Made by a program: the position numbers and the translations under genes
The notes under the pieces: model-generated
What the model was told of the DNA's origin: nothing
Databases searched by the model: none
What the model saw: the letters and a program-made list of their open reading frames with translations, nothing else
Part shown: in pieces, positions 1 through 7,699 of the stretch
Position numbering within the stretch: the stretch's first letter is position 1
How the letters are laid out: the number at the start of each line of letters is the position of its first letter
Assembly (NCBI RefSeq): GCF_002863585.1
Contig: NZ_PGUY01000042.1
Location: forward strand, 1 to 52,506
DNA length: 52,506 nucleotides
Source of the DNA: Peribacillus deserti
Lineage (GTDB): Bacteria; Bacillota; Bacilli; Bacillales; DSM-1321
Direction: 5' to 3'

Positions 1-38
1 TTTTACGATGAGTAAAATTCCACTGGCTTTTTTACTTC

Positions 39-72
39 AGAGGAGGATTTGTCCCAGCCTCTTCTCTTTTTT
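39..72 (+). terminator. Intrinsic terminator of a gene left of the window
   Basis: An interrupted stem (AGAGG-A-GGA / TCC-CAG-CCTCT, loop TTTG) is followed on the plus strand by TCTCTTTTTT. The T-run is on the plus-strand side, so it would end a rightward gene lying outside the window, convergent with selD. Confidence 0.6.
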
Positions 73-1126
73 ATGGGCTTACTTTGATCAACTTGTTTGA
101 TGGTTCCTGTACTCTTCCGATTATGGCTGCCTCAGTGATACCCGCCTGATGTAGATCCTTCACATAAAGTTCGGCTTCCTCTTTACTTAAACTAACCAGC
201 AGACCGCCTGATGTGATTGCATCGCATAGGATCAGCTGATCAGTTTCATTCAGATTGTCTGCATAAACAACATCATTCATCAGCCATTTATGATTCGATT
301 TTGATCCGCCTGGTACCACTCCCAGAGCGGCAAGTTCTTTTGCTCCATCGAGAAGAGGGACCTTGTTATAGAATATTTCAAGGCTGACTCCGCTGCCTCT
401 GGCAATTTCACTTGCATGTCCCATGAGGCCAAAGCCGGTTACATCTGTAACAGCATTCGGATGGTAAGCCTTCAGTTTTTCGGCCGCCGTATGATTCAAG
501 GCTGCCATTACAGCTGTTACGGCTTCGCCCTGCTCCGCGGTTACGGCATCACGCTTAATTCCAGTGGTTAAGATGCCGACTCCGATCGGTTTAGTAATGA
601 CCAGAACATCCCCTGGTTTTGCACCGACGTTTTTCCAGACCTTATCAGGGTGAACAATACCTGTTACCGACAGTCCGAATTTAGGTTCCTGATCATCAAT
701 GGAGTGCCCTCCAATTGTAGCGGCTCCTGATTCCTTGACTTTATCGGCAGCACCTCGGAGAATTTCTGAAAGAGTCTCGCTGCCAAGCTTCTTGATCGGA
801 TATCCGAGGATATTCAGGGCAGTTTTCGGCACTCCGCCCATAGCATAGACATCGCTTAATGCATTGGCAGCGGCAATTTGACCAAACATATAAGGGTCGT
901 CCACAACCGGTGTAAAATAATCTACTGTCTGTATGAGGGCGATTTCCTCAGTTATTTTATATACTCCTGCATCATCGGATGTTTCGTTTCCAACTAAAAC
1001 TTCCGGAACAGGATCTTGCTTTGGTAAAAGACGCAAAACTTGCGCCAGGTCCTCTGGACCGATTTTGCAGCCTCAGCCAGCTTTTGTAGAAAGTGCTGTG
1101 AGCCTGATTTTTTCGTGTTCCGACAT
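71..1126 (-). CDS. selD: Selenide, water dikinase SelD, itself a selenoprotein (Sec18)
   Basis: Makes selenophosphate, the selenium donor for selenocysteine synthesis, from selenide and ATP. Reading through one in-frame TGA (1075-1073) gives a 351-residue protein, the usual SelD length. The N-terminus reads MSEHEKIRLTALSTKAG-U-GCK, so Sec18 sits in the catalytic (Sec/Cys)-G-C-K loop where many SelD proteins have Cys. The glycine-rich ATP-binding part and the C-terminal AIR-synthase-like fold follow. ATG at 1126 is preceded by GAAAGGAG (1145-1138). Reading TGA as stop would leave a 321-residue fragment starting at 1036 without its catalytic residue. A hairpin (1060-1048) follows the TGA. It is convergent with an unseen left gene and divergent from the SelW-like selenoprotein gene. 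Confidence 0.95.
1048..1060 (-). promoter_or_regulatory. SECIS-like hairpin of selD
   Basis: In the selD mRNA, 13 nt after the UGA, GGTCC-AGA-GGACC forms a perfect 5-bp stem with a 3-nt loop. The loop G is nucleotide 19 after UGA. Flanking GCAAAA and TTTTGC can pair below it. Bacterial SECIS elements are short hairpins close to the UGA with a G in the apical loop recognised by SelB, so position and form fit. Confidence 0.75.
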
Positions 1127-1160
1127 TGAGCATGCATCTCCTTTCATAAGTTACTAGTAA

Positions 1161-1189
1161 ATTGTACTACGGAAAAAGAAATATACCAA
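1161..1189 (-). promoter_or_regulatory. SigmaA-type promoter of selD
   Basis: On the minus strand TTGGTA (1189-1184) and TACAAT (1166-1161) are separated by exactly 17 bp, about 35 bp upstream of the selD start. This is a good match to the -35/-10 consensus. Confidence 0.65.
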
Positions 1190-1521
1190 CGAATAGAATT
1201 TACAGAGGCAGATCCGTATGGTTATTTCAGCCCACGTCTATAGATGGGGTTGATTTACCTGAGAGAGACAACTTGTTTTTATCGGCACCATAATTCCGTT
1301 ATTATCGCAAGAATATAGTTAGTTTGGAAACTGTAGTTTATATAAACTTTTTCACTAACGCCTAAGGGGTCAGAAATACCATTATTTTCTCACAGTCTCA
1401 GGAATAAAGAGCTGATAATAGAAAAACATTCTTCCACTGAAGTACATCACTAGACTAGCCGCAGGGTATGTATTATCTGCATATTGTAATCTTAGTGTAT
1501 GATAAATCGTGTTCAATCTAT
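1190..1521. other. Intergenic stretch between selD and the SelW-like gene
   Basis: About 330 bp with no convincing ORF on either strand. I looked for a tRNA-Sec gene (long acceptor and extra arms, UCA anticodon) and saw none. The right end holds the promoter region of the SelW-like gene. Confidence 0.5.
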
Positions 1522-1527
1522 TATAAT
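1522..1527 (+). promoter_or_regulatory. Probable -10 element of the SelW-like gene
   Basis: A perfect TATAAT lies 38 bp upstream of the ATG. No clear TTGACA-like -35 is present at 17 bp, so the promoter call is moderate. Confidence 0.45.
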
Positions 1528-1564
1528 GAATGAAACAAAAACCTAAAAAAAGAGGAGGGTCTAT

Positions 1565-1807
1565 ATGAACAAGTTTGAAGTTAAAGTTGAATTTTGTATG
1601 ATGTGAAACTACTCACCAAAAGCTGCGAGTTTCGCAGAAGACCTTTTTAGCCATTTTAGAGGCAATGTCACGAAGATGGAACTCATTCCTGCTTCAGGGG
1701 GCGTATTTGAAGTAACCGTTAACGGGAAGCTTCTATATTCCAAAAAGGACACAGGACGGTTCCCTAAATCTAATGATATCATTCAGCAAATGGAAGAATT
1801 ACAGTGA
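1565..1807 (+). CDS. SelW/Rdx-type selenoprotein with a CxxU redox motif
   Basis: An 80-residue selenoprotein when the TGA at 1604-1606 is read as selenocysteine. The N-terminal strand ends in C11-M-M-U14, the CxxU form of the CxxC motif of the thioredoxin-like Rdx family (SelW, SelT, SelH). The C-terminal half has the family signature FEVTVNGKLLYSKK...GRFP. The true stop is TGA at 1805-1807. ATG at 1565 follows GAGGAGGG at good spacing. A perfect 6-bp hairpin starts 16 nt after the UGA. The gene lies between selD and selA and ends in a strong terminator. The likely role is a small thiol/selenol oxidoreductase, with unknown substrate. Conventional gene calling would split or miss it. Confidence 0.92.
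1623..1637 (+). promoter_or_regulatory. SECIS-like hairpin of the SelW-like gene
   Basis: CTGCGA-GTT-TCGCAG forms a perfect 6-bp stem beginning 17 nt after the UGA. The apical loop starts with G (nucleotide 23 after UGA). This matches the placement of bacterial SECIS elements, which lie inside the coding region just after the Sec codon. Confidence 0.8.
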
Positions 1808-1811
1808 ATAA

Positions 1812-1843
1812 AAAAGAACAGGGCGGTACCGCTCTGTTCTTTT
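1812..1843 (+). terminator. Terminator of the SelW-like gene
   Basis: AAAGAACAG and CTGTTCTTT flank the palindrome GCGGTACCGC, giving a nearly perfect long stem ending in TTTT, a few bases after the stop codon. Confidence 0.85.
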
Positions 1844-1940
1844 GAATGTATGATGTTATTTTGCGATTCATTGATCGTGCTATGGCATCTATCAATCTCA
1901 AACCGCTGCTTTTTTTGTTCCTTTATTTTTGCCAAGACAG

Positions 1941-2330
1941 TCAATTAGGCGGTGCGGCCACTTCAACTTTTAACCGGTCAGGATCTTCAAAAAATACAGC
2001 ATAATGCTCTTTTCCACCGGCAAAAGGATGCTTGTCCTCGTATAAAATCCGTATGCCCTTTCCTCTAAGCTTTTCTGTTAATTTATCGACATTTCTCGTG
2101 GACCGGCCATGGAAAGCAATATGATTAAGCCCGGTTTTTGCCCGATGGAAGGGGGGAAATAGATGCTTTTCCTCTGTTTGGACAAAAACTAAGTAAGTGT
2201 CTTGATGCTTCCAGCTGAATCCCTTTTCCCATGTTTGATATAATTCATAGCCCAGCTCGGGGAGCAGCCATCCCCAAAATTCTGCTGCCTGCGATAGATC
2301 TGAAACATTTATTTCTACATGATGCAGCAT
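1941..2330 (-). CDS. VOC-superfamily (glyoxalase/bleomycin-resistance fold) protein
   Basis: 129 residues with the beta-alpha-beta-beta-beta pattern of a two-module VOC protein: LHHVEINVSDLSQAAEFW at the N-terminus, then LNHIAFHGRSTRNVDKL for the second module, ending in FFEDPDRLKVEVA. Conserved His near residue 4 and in the second module and a terminal Glu suit metal binding. Members include glyoxalases, dioxygenases and resistance proteins, so the substrate cannot be given. It is downstream of the small Hsp20-like gene with a 19-bp gap, and probably co-transcribed with it. Confidence 0.8.
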   Translation of the reverse strand: MLHHVEINVSDLSQAAEFWGWLLPELGYELYQTWEKGFSWKHQDTYLVFVQTEEKHLFPPFHRAKTGLNHIAFHGRSTRNVDKLTEKLRGKGIRILYEDKHPFAGGKEHYAVFFEDPDRLKVEVAAPPN

Positions 2331-2349
2331 CTAACCTTCTGTACCTCCT

Positions 2350-2649
2350 TTATTTGAATACTTTGACTTCAAGTATATCTCTATTCATGGTTGATTGAAT
2401 CGTTTTAGTGTGGATAGGAATAGGAAAGTATATTTTCCTCTCTAATTGCTCCTTCTCCGTTAACAGACGGATCACTAATTCATATTCTTTTACTGTTACC
2501 ATGTATTCGTTAGACTGGCAATGATCGATAAGCGCTTCTATAATATAGGCATTCTCCGTATTATATACATCAACCCTGAAGGCGGTAAAATCTAAGTACG
2601 AAGTAAAGGGATCTTGGGAATACGCCTTCATCCAATTGTCAAAATCCAA
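2350..2649 (-). CDS. Small Hsp20/alpha-crystallin-like protein, uncertain
   Basis: 99 residues with a likely TTG start at 2649 preceded by GGGTGA at 6 nt. The sequence has the cadence of an alpha-crystallin core: FRVDVYNTENAYIIEA, then YMVTVKEYELVIRLL, then KIYFPIPIH and a terminal DILEVKVFK like the NGVLEV motif of small heat-shock proteins. It lacks the usual N- and C-terminal tails. Spore coat proteins of the CotM type share this fold. This assignment rests on pattern only. It is followed by the VOC gene, likely in one operon, and is divergent from selA. Confidence 0.55.
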   Translation of the reverse strand: MDFDNWMKAYSQDPFTSYLDFTAFRVDVYNTENAYIIEALIDHCQSNEYMVTVKEYELVIRLLTEKEQLERKIYFPIPIHTKTIQSTMNRDILEVKVFK

Positions 2650-2707
2650 AGCAATTCACCCGCAATGCTCTTTTTTCTAGGATATTCGGGCTTCATCTGA
2701 AAAGTGT

Positions 2708-2713
2708 TATAAT
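2708..2713 (+). promoter_or_regulatory. Probable -10 element of selA
   Basis: Perfect TATAAT 31 bp upstream of the GTG start of selA. The matching -35 is weak (TTCGGG at 17 bp). Confidence 0.4.
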
Positions 2714-2743
2714 GATGAAAATGCGTAACCCTGGAGGATTATT

Positions 2744-4147
2744 GTGAAGGAACTTGTTCGTCTATTACCAGCTGTACATGAATTACAAAAATCTGATCTA
2801 TTCTTAGAACTTATACATAAAACTGGCTTTGATGAGATGCGCCTGACCCGGCTGTTAAAAAGTGAAATACAGCAAGTACGCTCTCTATTGTTAAAAGAAG
2901 AGTGGGAAGGCGCATTGCCGGGAACTGAGGAATTTACAAGCGAAATCTTTAAGGCGCTGGCAAAAAAAATCAATGACAGCTATGGATTAAAATTAAAAAG
3001 AGTCATCAATGCTACAGGGACTATTTTACATACGAACTTAGGAAGGGCCAGGCTCAGTGATCGTGCCATTCATCATGTGGTCAATATCGCCCGTAATTAT
3101 TCAAATCTAGAATACCGGCTTGAAGAAGGGGAACGGGGATCCCGGCATGATCATATTGAACAATGGATATGCGACATAACCGGAGCCGAAGCTGCCATGG
3201 TTGTTAATAACAATGCTGCAGCGGTTTACCTTATCCTGCGGGCTTTGGCCAAGGAAAAAGAAGTAATCGTTTCAAGGGGGCAGCTCGTTGAAATAGGCGG
3301 ATCCTTCCGAATATCATCCATCATGGAAGAAAGCGGGGCAAAGCTTGTTGAGGTTGGAACGACAAATAAAACCCATTTATATGATTATGAACAGGCAATC
3401 AGCGAACATACTGCCATTTTAATGAAGGTTCATACATCCAATTTTAGGACGATCGGCTTTACTAAAACCGTATCAGCAGCAGAGTTGGCCATTCTTGCTG
3501 CTGAACATGAACATCTCTTATTCTACGAAGACCTTGGAAGCGGGGTATTATTTGATCTTGCACATCTTGGAGTCGGAGATGAACCCGTGGTAAAAGAGGT
3601 CATTTCAAAAGGTGCTGACCTGGTTTCTTTTAGCGGCGATAAGCTGCTCGGCGGTCCGCAGGCAGGAATCATTGCCGGGAAGAAACGATACATCGACAAA
3701 CTTAAGAAGCATCAGCTTGCGAGAGTACTTCGAGTGGATAAAATGACACTGGCTGCTCTGGAGGCCACACTTTTGGATTATGTAAAAGGTGATCTTGTTC
3801 GTGATACAAATCCAGCTCTCTCTGACATCCTGGCGGAACCCGAAGAATTATTTGAAAAAGCCAGTGTGCTATGCGAGGCCATTCAAAGAATCAGTAAAGG
3901 GTATACAGCCATTGTAACGGAAGACAAAAGTACGATCGGCGGCGGTACCATGCCCGGAGTAGAGCTTGAAACGTATGGTGTGAGTGTAACACACCCAGAG
4001 CTTGCGCCATCCGCTTTTCACAAAAGTCTTCGTTTAAGTGAACCTGCAATAGCTGCCCGCATCATCCATGACCGGCTCTTTTTTGATGTGAGGACATTGA
4101 GGCAGGAAGAACTGGCGGAGGTAGTCGCAGTCCTTAAGAATTTATAA
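2744..4147 (+). CDS. selA: L-seryl-tRNA(Sec) selenium transferase SelA
   Basis: A PLP enzyme that converts seryl-tRNA(Sec) to selenocysteyl-tRNA(Sec) using selenophosphate from SelD. 467 residues, close to the usual ~460. The start is GTG at 2744 after CTGGAGGATT. The N-terminal tRNA-binding part is followed by RVINATGTILHTNLGRA, GAEAAMVVNNNAAAV and the PLP-lysine motif SFSGDKLLGGPQAG with Lys300. The gene stands close to the SelW-like selenoprotein and selD, which supports a working Sec pathway. selB, which usually follows selA, is not here. The next gene is a small membrane protein. Confidence 0.96.
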   Translation: MKELVRLLPAVHELQKSDLFLELIHKTGFDEMRLTRLLKSEIQQVRSLLLKEEWEGALPGTEEFTSEIFKALAKKINDSYGLKLKRVINATGTILHTNLGRARLSDRAIHHVVNIARNYSNLEYRLEEGERGSRHDHIEQWICDITGAEAAMVVNNNAAAVYLILRALAKEKEVIVSRGQLVEIGGSFRISSIMEESGAKLVEVGTTNKTHLYDYEQAISEHTAILMKVHTSNFRTIGFTKTVSAAELAILAAEHEHLLFYEDLGSGVLFDLAHLGVGDEPVVKEVISKGADLVSFSGDKLLGGPQAGIIAGKKRYIDKLKKHQLARVLRVDKMTLAALEATLLDYVKGDLVRDTNPALSDILAEPEELFEKASVLCEAIQRISKGYTAIVTEDKSTIGGGTMPGVELETYGVSVTHPELAPSAFHKSLRLSEPAIAARIIHDRLFFDVRTLRQEELAEVVAVLKNL

Positions 4148-4333
4148 AAAACAATATGTATAACAAGCCATTACACTTTTCTTCATATATATAAAAGGAA
4201 CACAAGAATCTGCAAAAAGGAGGGATTAAATCTGGGCGTTGTATTAGTTCTTCTATATGTATTACTGCCCATCGTGATTCTTGCTTTTATTATTGGTGCT
4301 ATTCTGAAGAATAACGGTAAAGGAGATGAGCAC

Positions 4334-4681
4334 ATGTTTCGCCATTTATATATTTATTTAGTTTTGTTTGCTACGTTAATGATGGCGATTGGGGGCGGTA
4401 TATCCATTTTCATGGCAGCAGCAGACCTGGCCAGTCCGCCAGCCTATTACCAGAACTATAATGAGTTTGTTGATTTAAAGAAAAGTGAAAATGGTAAGAA
4501 TTCAATGGAGTATACGGAAGAAGAACTGAGAAAACAGTTTGAGGCTTCTGTAAAGGACCATAAGGACCGGGTAAAAGATGAGGCGAAGAACCAATTGATA
4601 AAAAGCCTGGGATTCATTATTATTCCACTTCCGATATTCCTGTATTTTAACAAGCTCAGGAGCAGAGGAGAGCCTCAATGA
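4334..4681 (+). CDS. Small membrane protein of unknown function
   Basis: 115 residues from ATG 4334, which has AAAGGAG 8 nt upstream. One membrane segment near residues 5-28 (HLYIYLVLFATLMMAIGGG) and one near the C-terminus (LGFIIIPLPIFLYF) flank a charged, Glu/Lys-rich stretch. The frame is open upstream. A second strong SD (AAAAAGGAGGG, 4215-4224) precedes a CTG at 4232 that would add 34 residues including another very hydrophobic segment, so the start is uncertain. I do not recognise the family. It ends before a strong terminator. Confidence 0.65.
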   Translation: MFRHLYIYLVLFATLMMAIGGGISIFMAAADLASPPAYYQNYNEFVDLKKSENGKNSMEYTEEELRKQFEASVKDHKDRVKDEAKNQLIKSLGFIIIPLPIFLYFNKLRSRGEPQ

Positions 4682-4703
4682 CTTAAGAGCTAATTAATTA
4701 GGA

Positions 4704-4744
4704 AAGATATGCTGCCTTACCCTTTGGAGGCAGCTATCTTTTTT
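4704..4744 (+). terminator. Terminator after the membrane protein gene
   Basis: AAGATA-t-GCTGCCT pairs with AGGCAGC-TATCTT across a short loop and is followed by TTTTTT. Confidence 0.85.
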
Positions 4745-4911
4745 AGATCCGTAAGTTATCATCAGGCTCTTCCAACCAGGGATATAAATCGTTCATTCGT
4801 TATCATAGGCGCAAGCTTTTAAGCACCCTTTAAATGATGGACAGGCAGCACAAATTCTTAATGGTTCAGGTATAATAAAACATACTGAATGACTAAAGGA
4901 GAGGGATTTAT

Positions 4912-5400
4912 TTGATTTCATTTCTTGTAGCAATGGATAAGAACCGTGTAATTGGAAAAGATAATGGCCTGCCATGGCATCTTCCCGCTGATTTAAAGTA
5001 TTTCAAGCAAGTAACGATGGGACATCCAATCATCATGGGAAGGAAAACGTATGAATCAATTGGCCGGCCGCTTCCTGGCAGAGAAAATATTATTCTAACT
5101 AGAAACCAGGAATACAAGGCTGAAGGCTGTACAATCATACATACCATTGAAGAGCTGATTGAATTAGAGGAAAACCGTAAAGTCGAGTGTTTTGTTATAG
5201 GCGGGGCAGAGATTTTTAACCTGTCGTTTTCTATCGCAGATCGTATATATATAACGGAGATTGACGAGGTATTTGAAGGTGATACCCATTTTCCTGAAAT
5301 CAATATGAAAGAGTGGGAGCTGGTTTCTAAAGAAAAAGGGCCAAAAGACGATAAGAATCCGTATGATTATTATTTCTGTGTGTATGACCGAGTAAGATAA
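4912..5400 (+). CDS. dfrA: Dihydrofolate reductase
   Basis: Reduces dihydrofolate to tetrahydrofolate with NADPH. 162 residues, normal bacterial length. ISFLVAMDKNRVIGKDNGLPWHLPADLKYFK holds the active-site loop (the acidic residue is in PADLKYF), MGRKTYESIG binds NADPH, and the IGGAEIF motif and YITEI follow. The start is TTG at 4912 after AAAGGAGAGGG, with TATAAT at 4871-4876 upstream. No thymidylate synthase gene is adjacent, unlike in many Bacillus genomes. Confidence 0.96.
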   Translation: MISFLVAMDKNRVIGKDNGLPWHLPADLKYFKQVTMGHPIIMGRKTYESIGRPLPGRENIILTRNQEYKAEGCTIIHTIEELIELEENRKVECFVIGGAEIFNLSFSIADRIYITEIDEVFEGDTHFPEINMKEWELVSKEKGPKDDKNPYDYYFCVYDRVR

Positions 5401-5401
5401 C

Positions 5402-5433
5402 AGCTGCCGTGTATTTCGGCAGCTTTCCTTTTG
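5402..5433 (+). terminator. Terminator of dfrA
   Basis: AGCTGCCG-TGTATTT-CGGCAGCT, an 8-bp perfect stem followed by TTCCTTTT, starting at the stop codon. Confidence 0.85.
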
Positions 5434-5497
5434 TAAAGGCCGCGGAACGTGAGTGCCTGCCAGCTGAACTTACAGGCAAATAAAACCTTTTAAAAAG

Positions 5498-5592
5498 CAG
5501 GAGTCTCGCACCTTACGTTCCAATCAACCTGTTTAACAATAGGATAGGTTCACCGAACTATTAAAAAACAACAATCTTTTAGAAAAGAGCCT
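5498..5592 (+). repeat. Mosaic repeat family A, right-end fragment (copy A1)
   Basis: About 95 bp matching the right ends of copies at 6446-7172, 28624-28903 and, in reverse, 52183-52506. It shares GGAGTCTCGCACCTTACG, CCAATCAACCTG and the terminal AACAACAATCTTTTAGAAAA-GAGCC. The left part of the element is missing or decayed. It lies in the 270-bp gap between dfrA and the GNAT gene, which holds nothing else I can name. Confidence 0.8.
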
Positions 5593-5673
5593 ATTATAAA
5601 GAACCGTTAGATATACGATTGGTAATGTTGTTATAAAAGCTTAAATCAGATTGTGCCGAAATGAGGATAGACA

Positions 5674-6102
5674 ATGGAATTAACTCTGTATAGAGAACTC
5701 AATTACACCAATAAAGAGCTGATCAACAAGAAAATGTATGAATTTAATGCCCAATACTTCCGAGATGAGCTAAAGGGTAGACACCAAGAGGTTCATGTAT
5801 TCGTAAAAGATGAAGATGGCCGGGTATGGGGCGGATTACTAAGTGAGATCCGCTGGAATTGGATGGAAGTTCATTATTTATTTATTGAAGAAGAAATTCG
5901 TCATGAAGGGTATGGAAGAAAACTTCTTGCGGAGGCAGAAAAAATAGCTGTCCAGGAAAAATGTGATTTCATTAAACTGGATACGCTAAGCTTTCAGGCT
6001 TTGGGCTTCTACCAGAAACAAGGATATAACGTTTTTGGGACCATTGAAAATGCAGGGGGAGAATATTCCCATTATTATCTTAAGAAAGATCTTAACCCGT
6101 GA
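5674..6102 (+). CDS. GNAT-family N-acetyltransferase
   Basis: 142 residues with the acetyl-CoA binding core of GNAT enzymes: a central strand MEVHYLFIEEEIRHEGYGRKLLAEAE, where the R-x-x-G-x-G/A loop appears as RHEGYGRKLL, then FIKLDTLSFQALGFYQKQGYNVFG, a typical C-terminal motif. It should transfer an acetyl group from acetyl-CoA to a small-molecule or protein amine, with unknown substrate. ATG at 5674 follows GAGGA at 7 nt. It is monocistronic between a repeat fragment and sspI. Confidence 0.85.
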   Translation: MELTLYRELNYTNKELINKKMYEFNAQYFRDELKGRHQEVHVFVKDEDGRVWGGLLSEIRWNWMEVHYLFIEEEIRHEGYGRKLLAEAEKIAVQEKCDFIKLDTLSFQALGFYQKQGYNVFGTIENAGGEYSHYYLKKDLNP

Positions 6103-6213
6103 ATTATACTCTCATCCTTATTAACCAATTCATTAATTTGTCTATAAAGGATACATAAATATCCAGATTCGCGAAAAGCTATGATAAGAGCTTAAAAAAT
6201 AGGAGGGATAATC

Positions 6214-6423
6214 ATGGCTATTAATATTCGGAACGCAGTCCTTCAAAATGTAATAGGGGACTCCAGGGAGGATTTAGAAGATACTATTGTCGACGCTGTA
6301 CAAAGTGGTGAAGAATTAATGCTGCCTGGTCTTGGAGTATTGTTTGAAGTCATTTGGCAAAATGCTTCTGAAGCAAACAAAAAAGAAATGCTTCAAAGAT
6401 TAGCAGGCGGATTGACAAGATAA
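6214..6423 (+). CDS. sspI: Small acid-soluble spore protein SspI
   Basis: 69 residues matching the SspI family: [31 protein letters not shown] followed by the hallmark [12 protein letters not shown]. SspI is a minor SASP made in the forespore under sigmaG and kept in the spore core. ATG at 6214 has AGGAGGG 7 nt upstream. Followed directly by a long mosaic repeat. Its presence shows an endospore former. Confidence 0.95.
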   Translation: MAINIRNAVLQNVIGDSREDLEDTIVDAVQSGEELMLPGLGVLFEVIWQNASEANKKEMLQRLAGGLTR

Positions 6424-6445
6424 CCTATTAACTGTTTTCAAAGGC

Positions 6446-7172
6446 AGGCTGTTTTCGTAAACTTTGTTGCTATTGAACAAGTGGTTGATTTCCTCTCCAG
6501 GATGCTCGCGGACCTTAGGGGCGGGCGGTAAGCCTCCTCGTCTTCGCCTGCGGGGTCTCACCTGATCGAAAAGCGGAGGACGGTGCTTTTCAAGAAAAGA
6601 TCCATCCAAAAGCTGAATGATGATCTTTTTTAATTAGAGGCAAAACGCTAAAAGAAAAGCAGACACCTGATAAAGAAGACTTGCTGATTGGCAAGCGATA
6701 GCGAAGACAGAAGCTTAGTCGCCCTTACCACGCTCGTGACACCACGTCCTGTGGCCCCGCCTGGCTCGCACATCCTTGTGCGTCGTGCGTTAGCCCGGCA
6801 TAAGACTAGCGGCAGTAAAAGGCCGATTTTGCCTTTTAATGGCGATTGGCTAGACCCGCGGTGTCAGTCCGGAGCTGGGCAAACCGAAAAGCGGAAAGCG
6901 GTGCCTTCCCCAATAACATTGCTTAAGGAAGCTCATGATTAGCTATCTTTTATCACAAAAAACTCTCAGGGAAGGCAGAGACCTGAAAAGCATAAGACGA
7001 GCTGGCCGTGAGGAGCGGTTTTCTTCTCATGGACTGATTGGCTTATGACTCGAGGGTCTCAGCTTGTAGCTGGATCAAGGAGTCTCACACCTTACGCTCC
7101 AATCAACCTGATTAACAATAAGGTGATGTAACAAAACTCATTAAAAAACAACAATCTTTTAGAAAAGAGCCT
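6446..7172 (+). repeat. Mosaic repeat family A, longest complete copy (A2, ~727 bp)
   Basis: The left end (AGGCTGTTTTCGTAAACTTTG) is an imperfect inverted copy of the right end (CAATCTTTTAGAAAAGAGCCT). The interior has GC-rich modules that recur in the copies at 28624 and 52183, such as GATTGGCTTATGACTCGAGG and GCGAAGACAGAAGCTTAGTC. It fills the whole gap from sspI to the next gene. Short ORFs inside it have no ribosome binding sites and are not genes. It looks like a non-autonomous mobile or MITE-like element, or a structured repeat. Confidence 0.75.
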
Positions 7173-7202
7173 AAAGGCATCAAGGCGTTGGAGGTGAGGT
7201 AC

Positions 7203-7361
7203 ATGAGGAGAAGTAATGATGAGCTATTAAAGAAAGCCCGGGATATGGACAGGAATGTAGAAGTTGAATCCGGTAATGAGCGTACAGGTGATGAACGGTC
7301 CAGAGATACGAAAACAATGGACCCGGCCGGACTCAGCGGAGCGGATACACAGGGGGGCTGA
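7203..7361 (+). CDS. Small hydrophilic protein, unknown
   Basis: A 52-residue ORF with a very good ribosome binding site (GGAGGTGA at 6 nt from ATG 7203) and a terminator 40 bp downstream, which together argue that it is real. It is rich in Asp, Glu, Arg and Gly and has no membrane segment or cysteine. I do not recognise a family. Confidence 0.55.
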   Translation: MRRSNDELLKKARDMDRNVEVESGNERTGDERSRDTKTMDPAGLSGADTQGG

Positions 7362-7398
7362 CCGGGTAAAAAAACACTCCAGGTAAATAATCTTCGTC

Positions 7399-7430
7399 AA
7401 AGCAGTTCTTTTCTTAGAGCTGCTTTTTTT
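7399..7430 (+). terminator. Terminator after the 52-residue ORF
   Basis: AAAGCAG-TTCT ... AGAG-CTGCTTT followed by TTTTT. Confidence 0.75.
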
Positions 7431-7541
7431 ACTTCGTTGCAAAAGGAATTAAATCATTTTTTTCTAGGGTGTCTTTATGTTATAGTTAACGCGGATGGAT
7501 AGAATCAATGAAATTTGGATGCTGCATACGGAGGATGGGCC

Positions 7542-7679
7542 ATGAGTGAACTGGTTATGGGGATATTGGAGGAGATTTTAACCGCCGCTGAATTATTATT
7601 CGTGCTATGCTTTCCCTATTTCATTTATTTTTATATTCATAGAAAAGATTTGCAGGATGAATTAAGAAATCGAGAATAG
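7542..7679 (+). CDS. Single-pass small membrane protein, unknown
   Basis: A 45-residue ORF from ATG 7542 with GGAGGATG just upstream. A short N-terminal part with Glu12-Ile-Leu leads into one membrane segment (ELLFVLCFPYFIYFYI) and a charged tail, HRKDLQDELRNRE. It is convergent with the formate channel gene, and a 44-bp perfect palindrome lies between them. Function unknown. Confidence 0.5.
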   Translation: MSELVMGILEEILTAAELLFVLCFPYFIYFYIHRKDLQDELRNRE

Positions 7680-7699
7680 GAAAGAACAACCATAGATAT

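Noticed and set aside
4148-4273. tRNA-Sec or selB start after selA
   Set aside because: No cloverleaf with UCA anticodon and no SelB-like GTPase motif were found.
6400-6942. Short ORFs in the repeat after sspI
   Set aside because: They lie in the mosaic repeat, lack ribosome binding sites, and the same frames are not kept in other copies.
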